Part shown: piece by piece, positions 50,992 through 59,360 of the stretch | Position numbering within the stretch: the first letter of the stretch is position 1 | How the letters are laid out: every line of letters begins with the position of its first letter | Source of the DNA: Pelagibacterales bacterium SAG-MED37 | Lineage (GTDB): Bacteria; Pseudomonadota; Alphaproteobacteria; Pelagibacterales; Pelagibacteraceae | DNA: 64,000 nucleotides | Assembly (NCBI GenBank): GCA_014653605.1 | Contig: JACWEG010000001.1 | Location: forward strand, 1-64,000 | Reading direction: 5' to 3' | Translations under genes and position numbers: made by a program | Notes under the pieces: generated by a model | What the model saw: the letters and a program-made list of their open reading frames with translations, nothing else | What the model was told of the DNA's origin: nothing | Database searches by the model: none

Positions 50992-51579
50992 CTATTTTGG
51001 GTCTAAACCCATTTCTTTCATATCTTGATAACGATCTCCAGTTCTAGCATGTGCTCTACCACTTGAAGCACCTCCAATTGAAATTACTATTTCATCATCA
51101 AATGGTGCATCGTGAATTGTAAACTCATGAGTTAAATAATAAGGTCTTAAACCTGAGTCAGTTTTATGCATCATTGGTATAGATATTTTAGAGCCTGCAG
51201 GACCTCTGGTGTTTGTAAAACTTAAATAAGATGTTCCACCAACAGCATCTCTAAATTTATTTCCAAATCTTAAGGTATGAATGAATGCTGATGCATGTTC
51301 AATTTCACCGTTTAAGCCAACAGTTCCTGCTTTACCATAAGCTAAAATTTTTTCTGGTGATCCAATTTCTTTTATTAATTCCGGAACTAAAATATCACCA
51401 AGTTTTGGAGCCAAATCTAAAATGATTGGTTTTAAATCTTCGACAAAACCTTTTCCAGCCCAAGGATTTTTGAACACAGCAGCTACTGATACTAATAAGA
51501 CTGGTTCTTTAGCTTTCTTTCCACCCTCAATGAAAGTTTTATCAACAAACTTTGTAAACTTTCTAAGTTCTAAATCCAT
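50992..51579 (-). CDS. DUF1185 (amino acid synthesis family) protein
   Basis: 195 residues. Matches the PF06684-type family in feel: VSVAAVFKNPWAGKGFVEDL, AYGKAGTVGLNGEIEHASAFIHTLRFGN, and a C-terminal EIVISIGGASSGRAHARTGDRYQDM. The function of this family is not settled; the name comes from a weak early link to amino acid synthesis. Its position between a luciferase-like oxygenase and a hydrolase points to a catabolic, perhaps ring-processing, role. Confidence 0.8.
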   Translation of the reverse strand: MDLELRKFTKFVDKTFIEGGKKAKEPVLLVSVAAVFKNPWAGKGFVEDLKPIILDLAPKLGDILVPELIKEIGSPEKILAYGKAGTVGLNGEIEHASAFIHTLRFGNKFRDAVGGTSYLSFTNTRGPAGSKISIPMMHKTDSGLRPYYLTHEFTIHDAPFDDEIVISIGGASSGRAHARTGDRYQDMKEMGLDPK

Positions 51580-52745
51580 TAACTTGCTTTTTCTATATTA
51601 GAAGAATCTAAATTAATTTTTGGAATTACCTCGTCATTAAATAATTTAATGCTTCTCATGCAAGCTTTATGATCTATACCGGGGAAGTTTGACCAAACTT
51701 GTAGATTTTGTAAATTTAATTCAGATTTTAATTCGTTAATTTTATTAACAACATAATCAGGAGTACCAAATAATAAATTTCTTTTATGAAGAAAATCATA
51801 GTTTAGTAAATCCAATTTATGTTTTGTCTCAGGAAGTTCTTCGCCAGGATCCATGTGATTTCCTAAGCCTCTCCAATGACAAACCCATTTCATATAATTA
51901 ATGATGTGTTCACCAGCCATTTTTTCTGCTTCTTCCATAGTTTCAGCAACAAACATATCTCTTACTAAAGATATACCTTCTCCTAATGGAACATCTCTAT
52001 TTTCAGCCTTTGATTTTGCATCTCTATAAATTTCAAATCTTTTCTTTAAGGCTTTAACAGTTGGTATCCACATAATTGTATTTAAACCATTTTGTGCAGC
52101 CCACTCAATTGATCTAGCACCATCAACAACTTGCCAAATAGGAGGATGCGGTGATTGTTTTGGTTTTGGAACGATACTTATTTTTTTTATTTCATTTGTT
52201 TTTGTATCTAAAAACTTTTCACTTGGCGGACTCATATCATGTTGCCAAACAAAATTTGGTGAGGGATAATTATAAAATTCACCTTGGTGATTAAAAAACT
52301 CTTCTGTCCAAGCTTTTTTCATAATTGTTAAAGATTCTTCGAATAGTCTGAAATTTTTAGCCTGGTCTTTAAGATCAGCTTCTTTATTCATATTTATTGC
52401 TTCTCTTCCATAGATTCCTCTACCAATACCAACATCAACTCTGCCATCTGATAATTGATCTAACAAGGCTATGTCTTCTGCTAATCTGATTGGATTATGA
52501 AATGTAATGACATTGCATGCTTGCCCAATTCTTATTTGTTTAGTTCTAGCTGCTGCATCAACACCCATCATTAAAGGATTTGTGCAAGACTCCATTCCTT
52601 CATGATTAAAATGATGCTCAGTATACCAAATTGAGTCCCAATTATTCTCATCACAAAAAGTTGTGATCTCTTTTGTTTCATCAAGTAGTTGATTATATGG
52701 CTTGTGATTCCAATTCGTGGTGTTGCAAAAATATCCAAATTTCAT
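51579..52745 (-). CDS. Luciferase-like flavin-dependent monooxygenase
   Basis: 388 residues, bacterial-luciferase (LLM) fold. Typical parts: FCNTTNWNHKPYN, WYTEHHFNHEG, RIGQACNVITFHNPIRLAEDIALLDQLSDGRVDVGIGRG and the C-terminal FGTPDYVVNKINEL. Uses reduced FMN, usually from a separate reductase, none of which is seen nearby. Relatives open N-heterocyclic rings (for example RutA and the trigonelline oxygenase). First gene of the operon, with an unusually strong ribosome site. Confidence 0.9.
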   Translation of the reverse strand: MKFGYFCNTTNWNHKPYNQLLDETKEITTFCDENNWDSIWYTEHHFNHEGMESCTNPLMMGVDAAARTKQIRIGQACNVITFHNPIRLAEDIALLDQLSDGRVDVGIGRGIYGREAINMNKEADLKDQAKNFRLFEESLTIMKKAWTEEFFNHQGEFYNYPSPNFVWQHDMSPPSEKFLDTKTNEIKKISIVPKPKQSPHPPIWQVVDGARSIEWAAQNGLNTIMWIPTVKALKKRFEIYRDAKSKAENRDVPLGEGISLVRDMFVAETMEEAEKMAGEHIINYMKWVCHWRGLGNHMDPGEELPETKHKLDLLNYDFLHKRNLLFGTPDYVVNKINELKSELNLQNLQVWSNFPGIDHKACMRSIKLFNDEVIPKINLDSSNIEKAS

Positions 52746-52750
52746 TCGAA

Positions 52751-52757
52751 CCTCCTT
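52751..52757 (-). promoter_or_regulatory. Perfect Shine-Dalgarno of the flavin monooxygenase gene
   Basis: The minus strand reads AAGGAGG five bases before the ATG, one of the fullest matches to the 16S rRNA tail in this window, where most genes have weak or no site. It supports the chosen start and suggests high translation when the operon is on. Confidence 0.7.
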
Positions 52758-52854
52758 AAATAATTAAATCTAAGACGATCGATCCCACTTTCGTATTTTG
52801 TAAATATCGACGAGTTATGTATCGCTCAATCAAGACTGTAATTTAACTAGACTA

Positions 52855-52877
52855 TTTAATCAATATATATTTAATCA
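52855..52877 (+). repeat. Direct repeat TTTAATCA before the EutA-like gene
   Basis: TTTAATCA occurs at 52855-52862 and 52870-52877, 15 bases apart, close to the ATG at 52886 in the 140-base divergent control region. It may be a tandem protein site or part of a promoter; AT-richness makes chance possible. Confidence 0.3.
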
Positions 52878-52885
52878 GCAATTAA

Positions 52886-53629
52886 ATGAAACTAACTAAA
52901 ATAGAACCAAAATTTATTGAAAAACATAACCCAAGGATAGGATTAATTACTTTAGCAAGTGACTTTAGGATTGAAAAAGATTTTAACAATATAATTTATG
53001 GTAAAGACATAGACTTATTTTGTAATAGAATTAAAAGTTATAATCCCTTAACAAATGAAACATTAAAAAAAATGGCAGATGATATTCCTAAAGTTGTTAA
53101 GAATATCTTACCTGATCAAAAAATTGATTGTATAGCTTATGGATGTACTTCAGGAACAATTGCTGCAGGATATGCATCTATTTATGAAAAAATTAATTCA
53201 ACAAAACCAAATACAAAAGTTACAACACCAATTACATCTGCAATTAATGCATTAAAGGCACTTAAGATAAATAAATTATCTGTATTCACACCTTATACAG
53301 ATGAAATAAATCAGTCAGTAATTAATTATTTTAAAAAAGAAAATATAGAAATCACTGGACTAACTTATTTTGATATAGCCTCAGATTTAGATATAGGAAA
53401 AGTTAATCCAGATCATTTATTTGATGTTTTAAGTAAAATAGATTTGTTAAATAGTGATGCATTGTTTGTTTCTTGTACAGCGTTACCCGTGTTATCAATT
53501 ATTAAAGATCTAGAAAAAAAAATGAGTAAAATTATTTTATCTAGCAATCAAACTTTAATATGGGACACACTCAAACAGATTGATTTTAAAAGTAAAGTTG
53601 AAGGCTATGGTGAATTATTTAATAATTAG
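52886..53629 (+). CDS. Asp/Glu racemase superfamily protein (EutA / maleate isomerase-like)
   Basis: 247 residues. Two cysteines sit at the expected catalytic places: Cys87 in AYGCTSGT and Cys197 in FVSCTALP. This pattern is shared by maleate isomerase, arylmalonate decarboxylase and the ectoine-utilisation protein EutA. Its neighbour is an ectoine-hydrolase-type gene, which favours EutA-like function, for instance isomerising an intermediate. Substrate is not proven. Confidence 0.75.
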   Translation: MKLTKIEPKFIEKHNPRIGLITLASDFRIEKDFNNIIYGKDIDLFCNRIKSYNPLTNETLKKMADDIPKVVKNILPDQKIDCIAYGCTSGTIAAGYASIYEKINSTKPNTKVTTPITSAINALKALKINKLSVFTPYTDEINQSVINYFKKENIEITGLTYFDIASDLDIGKVNPDHLFDVLSKIDLLNSDALFVSCTALPVLSIIKDLEKKMSKIILSSNQTLIWDTLKQIDFKSKVEGYGELFNN

Positions 53630-53632
53630 ATT

Positions 53633-54802
53633 ATGAATTTTACTAGAGAAGAATACAAATCAAGATTAAAAAAAGTCCAAGCTTCAATGCAGAAAAAAGG
53701 TATTGAACTTTTAATCTCACAAGATCCATCTAATATGAATTATTTAACAGGTTATGACGCTTGGTCATTTTATTATGCTCAATGCGTAATAGTACATATA
53801 AACGCTGATGAGCCAATTTGTTTTGTTAGAAATCAAGATGCAGGAGGCGCATATATAAAAACCTATCTAAAAGATGAAAATATAATTAAGTATCATGAAA
53901 AATATATTCATACATGGCCGTTACACCCTTACGATGCTTTAGTAGATCTTATTAAAGAAAGAAAGTGGGACAAACTCTTAGTAGGACTAGAAATGGATAG
54001 TCATTATTTCACCGCTTATTGTTACGAGAAAATTAAACAAGGTTTACCAAATGCAAAAATTTTGGATTGTGAGCGCTTAGTAAACTGGGTTAGAGTTGTA
54101 AAATCTGATGCAGAAATAAAATTTATGAAAGCTGCATCTGAAATTTCTCAACTAGGAATGAAAAAGGCTTTTGAAGTTATTAGTCCAGGTGTAAGACAAT
54201 GTGATGCAGTTTCAGAAATCTATACTACATTAATAAAAGGAACTCCTGATTTTGGAGGAGATTATTCATCAATAGTTCCAATGATACCAACTGGAAAAGG
54301 TACATCTGCTTCACATTTAACGTGGTCAGAAGATAAATTTGTTGAAGGAGAAGCTACAATTATTGAATTATCAGGTGTTAATAAAAAATATCACTGTCCT
54401 ATGGCTCGTACAGTTCTACTAGGAAAACCAGAACAAAAAAAAATTGATACTATGAAGAAGACTAATGAGGCGCTTCAAGCAGGAATAGATCTAGTTAAAG
54501 CAGGAAATACTGCTGATGATGTTGCTCAAGCTTTTTGGAAAGTGTTAGATAAATATGGAATAGAAAAAACTTCAAGAACCGGATATTCCATTGGTATAGG
54601 ATATCCACCTGATTGGGGCGAGCATACTTTAAATATTTCTAAAGGTGATATGACAGTTTTACAACCTAATGTTACTTTTCATATGATTGCAGTGATGCAA
54701 TTTGGAAATTGGGGAGTCGAAGCATCTGAAGCAATTAGAGTTACAGATAAGGGTTATGAATTATTTTGTAACTTTTCTAAAGAACTTCATGTTAAAAGCT
54801 AG
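53633..54802 (+). CDS. M24 family hydrolase, ectoine hydrolase type (DoeA/EutD-like)
   Basis: 389 residues, creatinase N-terminal plus pita-bread C-terminal domains. GYPPDWGEHT and TVLQPNVTFHMI are close to ectoine hydrolases. The two aspartates that bind metal in aminopeptidase P are replaced (IIELSGVNKKYHCPMART), as in creatinase and EutD, which work without metal. It would hydrolyse a cyclic amidine or amide such as ectoine. The later ectoine genes (eutB, eutC, eutE/doeB) are not in this window, so another substrate is possible. Three bases after the EutA-like gene. Confidence 0.78.
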   Translation: MNFTREEYKSRLKKVQASMQKKGIELLISQDPSNMNYLTGYDAWSFYYAQCVIVHINADEPICFVRNQDAGGAYIKTYLKDENIIKYHEKYIHTWPLHPYDALVDLIKERKWDKLLVGLEMDSHYFTAYCYEKIKQGLPNAKILDCERLVNWVRVVKSDAEIKFMKAASEISQLGMKKAFEVISPGVRQCDAVSEIYTTLIKGTPDFGGDYSSIVPMIPTGKGTSASHLTWSEDKFVEGEATIIELSGVNKKYHCPMARTVLLGKPEQKKIDTMKKTNEALQAGIDLVKAGNTADDVAQAFWKVLDKYGIEKTSRTGYSIGIGYPPDWGEHTLNISKGDMTVLQPNVTFHMIAVMQFGNWGVEASEAIRVTDKGYELFCNFSKELHVKS

Positions 54803-54858
54803 TTATTAGGGGTTGATATTTACACTTACAAATGTTTTAAATTCATAATTTTATTTCA

Positions 54859-55938
54859 ATGAATAAAGAATTCGTAAAATTTGATAAAGTAGACAAAAGT
54901 TATGACGGTAAAATACTTGTCGTAAAAGATCTTCAATTAGATATTGAAGAAGGAGAGTTCGTTACTATGTTAGGACCCTCTGGTTCTGGTAAGACTACTT
55001 GTTTAATGATGTTGGCTGGATTTGAAACACCAACCCATGGTGAAATTTATTTAGACGGAAAAGCAATTTCAAGTATTCCACCCCATAAAAGAGGTATCGG
55101 AATGGTATTTCAAAATTACGCTTTGTTTCCACATATGACAGTTTATGAAAATTTAGCGTTTCCTTTAAGAGTTAGAAAAATTCCTAAAGATGAAGCGGAT
55201 AAAAAAATTGATAAAGCACTATCAATGGTTTCATTACAAGGATTTGCTCAAAGAATGCCAGGTCAATTGTCTGGGGGACAGCAACAAAGAGTTGCAGTAG
55301 CGAGGTCACTAGTATTTGATCCACAACTAGTTTTAATGGATGAACCTCTGGGTGCTTTAGATAAAAATTTGAGAGAGAGTATGCAGTATGAAATTAAACA
55401 TATTCATGAAAGTATTGGGGTAACTGTTGTTTATGTAACCCATGACCAAAGTGAAGCGCTTACAATGTCAAATCGTATTGCGGTTTTCAATGATGGCAAA
55501 GTTCAACAGCTCTCAAGTCCTGATGAACTGTATGAAAAACCAGTTAATTCATTTGTTGCAGAATTTATTGGAGAAAATAATACTTTTGCTGGAGAAGTGT
55601 CAGATATTTCTGGTGGAAAATGTAAAGTGAAGTTAGCTAATGCAGAAATATTAGCAAATCCTATTTCTGTTAAAGGAAAAGGGGAGAAAACAACCGTATC
55701 TTTAAGACCTGAGAGAGCTTTAATTAATCCAAGTGATAAAATGGATAATGTTCATAACGGAAAAATTGAAGAAGTTATTTACCATGGTGACCATACTAGA
55801 GTCAGAATTAATTTATTAGGAAATTCTGAATTTATTCTCAAAGTACCAAATAGTTCATCTAATCTTGATATTAAATTAGGTAATGAAATCAAGATTGGTT
55901 GGAATAGTGAAGATGCTAGAGCATTAGACCCAAAATAA
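54859..55938 (+). CDS. PotA-like ABC transporter ATPase
   Basis: 359 residues. Walker A GPSGSGKTT, signature LSGGQQQRVAVARS, Walker B VLMDEPLGALD, switch histidine VTHDQSEA, and a C-terminal TOBE regulatory domain (about 275-355). Belongs to the spermidine/putrescine group. It powers the importer whose binding protein and permeases follow. Confidence 0.93.
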   Translation: MNKEFVKFDKVDKSYDGKILVVKDLQLDIEEGEFVTMLGPSGSGKTTCLMMLAGFETPTHGEIYLDGKAISSIPPHKRGIGMVFQNYALFPHMTVYENLAFPLRVRKIPKDEADKKIDKALSMVSLQGFAQRMPGQLSGGQQQRVAVARSLVFDPQLVLMDEPLGALDKNLRESMQYEIKHIHESIGVTVVYVTHDQSEALTMSNRIAVFNDGKVQQLSSPDELYEKPVNSFVAEFIGENNTFAGEVSDISGGKCKVKLANAEILANPISVKGKGEKTTVSLRPERALINPSDKMDNVHNGKIEEVIYHGDHTRVRINLLGNSEFILKVPNSSSNLDIKLGNEIKIGWNSEDARALDPK

Positions 55939-55976
55939 ACACCAATTACATCTTGTATAACTTACAAAAAGGGCTG

Positions 55977-56005
55977 TTGACTCTCATTATCGATCTTGTT
56001 GTAAT
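55977..56005 (+). promoter_or_regulatory. Likely promoter of the PotD-like binding protein
   Basis: TTGACT (55977-55982), 17 bases, TGTAAT (56000-56005). This would allow the binding-protein gene to be transcribed on its own, apart from the ATPase gene upstream. Confidence 0.5.
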
Positions 56006-56022
56006 CTGTTTTTATAAAAAAA

Positions 56023-56032
56023 CGTTTAAACG
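56023..56032 (+). promoter_or_regulatory. Palindrome CGTTTAAACG before the binding-protein gene
   Basis: A perfect 10-bp palindrome lies between the promoter and the ribosome site (GGAGG at 56032-56036). It may be an operator or a small hairpin near the ribosome site, comparable in place to the palindrome ahead of HAAT binding protein 2. Confidence 0.4.
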
Positions 56033-56040
56033 GAGGAAAA

Positions 56041-57162
56041 ATGAAAACACTTAGTAAATTATTACTAGCCATTTCTTTTGCTATCTCTGTAACTACTTCA
56101 GCATTTGCAGTAACTGCAGTGTCTTGGGGTGGAGCTTACACAGAGTCTCAAAAGTTAGGTTATGGTGATCCTACTGGTAAAGCCCTTGGTATAACTATCA
56201 ATTGGGTTGATTATTCGGGTGGATTATCTGAGATCAAAGCACAAAAAGAAGCTGGCAAAATTACGTGGGATATAATCGACGTATTTGCAATGGATACTAT
56301 CAATGGATGTGATGAAGGATTATTTGTTGAATTTGATTTTGACAAAGATTTCCCACCTGCACCAGATGGAACTCCTGCAAGTAAAGATTTCTTTACTGCA
56401 ATGCCAAGTAAATGTGCTGTAGGAAACATTTTATATTCTTGGAACTACGCTTATAACAAAAACAATGTTAAAGGCACTCCAAAGACTATCAAAGATTTCT
56501 TTAACACTAAAAAATTCCCAGGAAAAAGAGCTATCTACAAAGGCGCTCTAACAAACTTAGAAATCGCTTTAGCTGCAGATGGAATTAAACCAGGAAAAGG
56601 TGGAGCAAAAATCTACAAAGCTTTAAATACTGAAAAAGGTGTTGATAGAGCTATGAACAAGATCAAAGAATTATGTACAGATCCAAAAGGTGGATGTGTA
56701 TTTTGGTCTGCAGGTGCTCAACCACCAGAACTATTAGTTTCAGGTGAAGTTGTAATGGCTACAGGTTGGAATGGTAGATTCTTCAATGCAGAAATTGGAG
56801 AAGGTGCACCAATCGTACAAGTATGGGATGGACAAGGTCTTGACTACGAGTATTTCGTACAAGTTAAGGGTGGACCAAACGATGCTAATGGTATGGCTAA
56901 GAAAGCTTTAGCTATGATGACTAGTACAGAGATGTTAGCAGGAAGTGCAAAATACATTGCATACGCTCCTTGGAGAAAATCTTCTATAGCGATTATGGAA
57001 GCAGGGGAGCCATGGTATAAAGATGGTAAAACTAATATGGTACCACAAATGCCAACTGCACCACAAAACACTAAAAACTATTTCTTAGTTGACCCAATTT
57101 TCTGGGCTGACAACGGAACAGAGCTAGGTGAGAAGTGGGAAGCTATGAAAGCTGGTCTATAA
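56041..57162 (+). CDS. PotD/PotF-like ABC transporter substrate-binding protein
   Basis: 373 residues with a signal peptide (1-23, ending SAFA). Class of spermidine/putrescine-type binding proteins: AVSWGGAYTESQ at the start, WDIIDVFAMDTINGCDEG, and KFPGKRAIYKGALTNLEIAL. Substrates of this class include polyamines, but also other cationic or zwitterionic amines. The ring-opening operon nearby makes a small cyclic amine plausible. Confidence 0.88.
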   Translation: MKTLSKLLLAISFAISVTTSAFAVTAVSWGGAYTESQKLGYGDPTGKALGITINWVDYSGGLSEIKAQKEAGKITWDIIDVFAMDTINGCDEGLFVEFDFDKDFPPAPDGTPASKDFFTAMPSKCAVGNILYSWNYAYNKNNVKGTPKTIKDFFNTKKFPGKRAIYKGALTNLEIALAADGIKPGKGGAKIYKALNTEKGVDRAMNKIKELCTDPKGGCVFWSAGAQPPELLVSGEVVMATGWNGRFFNAEIGEGAPIVQVWDGQGLDYEYFVQVKGGPNDANGMAKKALAMMTSTEMLAGSAKYIAYAPWRKSSIAIMEAGEPWYKDGKTNMVPQMPTAPQNTKNYFLVDPIFWADNGTELGEKWEAMKAGL

Positions 57163-57201
57163 TTTAAGTTTTATTAAACTTAATTATATATTATAATTTG
57201 A

Positions 57202-57229
57202 GGGCGGTTATTTGATAACCGCCCTTTTT
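57202..57229 (+). terminator. Strong intrinsic terminator after the PotD-like gene
   Basis: GGGCGGTTAT (57202-57211) pairs perfectly with ATAACCGCCC (57215-57224) around a TTG loop, followed by T5. It lies between the binding-protein gene and the first permease gene (start 57234), inside the operon. Confidence 0.9.
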
Positions 57230-57233
57230 ATTT

Positions 57234-58487
57234 ATGAGCTCAGAAACACAAAAAATTTTAACAACAGACGGCATACCTTTAGAAGTAAGTCTTAAAAAAG
57301 CTGAGAGAAGAAACAAGATAAAAGCTTTTTTACTTGTAGCTCCACTATTATTATTTTTGATTATTACTTACGTGTTTCCAATTGGTGATATGCTTATGAG
57401 AAGTGTTGATGATAAAATGGTAACTGAAATGCTTCCTAAAACATTTAAAGCAATGGAAAAGTGGGATGGTAAAGAATTACCAGAAGAAGAGGTTTTTGAA
57501 GCATTCTATTTAGACTTTAGACAATTAGTTGATGAAAAGCGTGAAGGTAAATTATCAACTCAACTTAATTATACAAAAAATGGATTTAAAAGTATTATTA
57601 AAAAACTTAGAAGAAAATCAAAAAACTTTGAAGAAGGAAATTATAAAGAACAAATAATGGCAGTCCATAAAAGATGGGCAGATGTTGAATATTGGAAGGC
57701 AATTAAACGAAGAGCACCAGCATATACAAGTCAAAAATATCTAAAAGGTATGGATATGTTTAAAAATGAAAATGGGGAAATTGTTAGTGTTTCTGAGGAT
57801 AGAAGAATTCACAGAATTTTATGGCTTAGAACTTTAGAAATTGCATTTTTTGTAACGCTATTTTGTTTTTTGATGGCTTACCCAATAGCTCATTTGTTAG
57901 CTACTTTACCCATGAAGTATAGTAACTTACTAATGATCTGCGTGTTGCTTCCGTTTTGGACGTCTCTTCTTGTAAGAACTGCTAGCTGGATGATTTTGTT
58001 ACAACAGCAAGGGGTCGTAAATGATTTCTTTGTAGGAATAGGTTTAGTTGCTGACGATGCAAGGCCTGAGATGATGTATAATAAAACAGGGACATATGTT
58101 GCAATGACACAGATTCTGTTGCCATTTATGGTTTTACCACTTTACAGTGTTATGAAAACTATTTCACCAAGCTTAATGAGGGCTGGAAAATCATTAGGTG
58201 GAACACCAATTGTTGCGTTTTGGAAAGTTTATTTTCCTTTAACAATTCCTGGAATTGGTGCTGGTTGTTTACTATGCTTTATATTAGCAATTGGTTATTA
58301 CATTACACCCGCCTTAGTTGGAGGAGCTTCAGGAACATTGATTAGTAACCAAATTGCATTTCACATGAAAAGTACACTTGATTGGAGTTTTGCATCTGCC
58401 ATGGGTCTAATGTTGCTTGCTGGAGTTTTGGCAATTTACTGGGTTTATAATAAATTAGTTGGAATTGATAATATAAAGTTAGGATAA
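57234..58487 (+). CDS. PotB-like ABC transporter permease with large insert
   Basis: 417 residues. One helix near 30-52, then a hydrophilic, charged segment of about 140 residues (about 55-195), then five more helices with the EAA-type loop AGKSLGGTPIVAFWKVYFPLTIPG. Standard PotB has about 275-285 residues and only a short loop there. The insert would lie in the periplasm and may touch the binding protein. The start follows the terminator without an obvious ribosome site. Confidence 0.88.
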   Translation: MSSETQKILTTDGIPLEVSLKKAERRNKIKAFLLVAPLLLFLIITYVFPIGDMLMRSVDDKMVTEMLPKTFKAMEKWDGKELPEEEVFEAFYLDFRQLVDEKREGKLSTQLNYTKNGFKSIIKKLRRKSKNFEEGNYKEQIMAVHKRWADVEYWKAIKRRAPAYTSQKYLKGMDMFKNENGEIVSVSEDRRIHRILWLRTLEIAFFVTLFCFLMAYPIAHLLATLPMKYSNLLMICVLLPFWTSLLVRTASWMILLQQQGVVNDFFVGIGLVADDARPEMMYNKTGTYVAMTQILLPFMVLPLYSVMKTISPSLMRAGKSLGGTPIVAFWKVYFPLTIPGIGAGCLLCFILAIGYYITPALVGGASGTLISNQIAFHMKSTLDWSFASAMGLMLLAGVLAIYWVYNKLVGIDNIKLG

Positions 58488-58492
58488 ATAGA

Positions 58493-59347
58493 ATGGCTTT
58501 ACCAAAACATACAGAACTACACTATAGGATTTGGCATTATTTTTATTTAACAATCTGTGGTCTTGTCTTCTTTTTCTTAATTGCACCACTGTTTGTAATA
58601 TTTCCACTATCTTTTAATGCTGAAGAATTTTTAAGTTTTTCAGACGGAATGAAAAGTTTAGACCCAGATGCTTTCTCATTAAGATGGTACAAAGATATGG
58701 TTTATGGAACAAAAAATCCTTGGGGCTTAGCTGCCAAAAATAGTTTTATCATTGCAATTTTTGCAACAATTGGTTCAGTTTTATTGGGAACAGTCGCTGC
58801 TCTTGGGTTAAGTAGTAGGCATATGCCCTACAAAGGTATAATCATGGCAGTTTTAATATCTCCAATGATTGTTCCATTAATTATTTCTGGTGTAGCAATA
58901 TTTTTCTTTATGGCTAAAGCTGGTTTAGCAGCAACTCATACAGGTATAGTTCTAGCACATATTATTCTAGGTACACCATTTGTAGTTATTACTGTTACTG
59001 CTACTTTATCAGGATTTGATCATAGTGTTACGAGAGCCGCAGCAAGTCTTGGCAGTAATCCAGTTAATACTTTTATGAAAATTACTTTACCTTTAATTTT
59101 ACCTGGTGTGATATCTGGAGGACTTTTTGCTTTTGTAACTTCTTTTGATGAAGTTGTGGTAGTTTTATTTTTAGCAGGTTTAGAAAATACAACTATACCA
59201 ATTCAAATGTGGACAGGTCTAAGAGAACAGTTAAGCCCAACTATTCTTGCTGTTGCAACTTGTCTAATTATTTTATCAACATTAATATTAGTAACCGCTG
59301 AACTTTTAAGAAGAAGATCTGAGAGACTCAGAGGAATAAACCGATAG
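58493..59347 (+). CDS. PotC-like ABC transporter permease
   Basis: 284 residues, six helices. EAA-type loop RAAASLGSNPVNTFMKITLPLILPG and the FVTSFDEVVVVLFLAG segment are typical of PotC. Completes the ATPase, binding protein and two-permease set. Confidence 0.92.
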   Translation: MALPKHTELHYRIWHYFYLTICGLVFFFLIAPLFVIFPLSFNAEEFLSFSDGMKSLDPDAFSLRWYKDMVYGTKNPWGLAAKNSFIIAIFATIGSVLLGTVAALGLSSRHMPYKGIIMAVLISPMIVPLIISGVAIFFFMAKAGLAATHTGIVLAHIILGTPFVVITVTATLSGFDHSVTRAAASLGSNPVNTFMKITLPLILPGVISGGLFAFVTSFDEVVVVLFLAGLENTTIPIQMWTGLREQLSPTILAVATCLIILSTLILVTAELLRRRSERLRGINR

Positions 59348-59360
59348 TAAAAATCATCTA

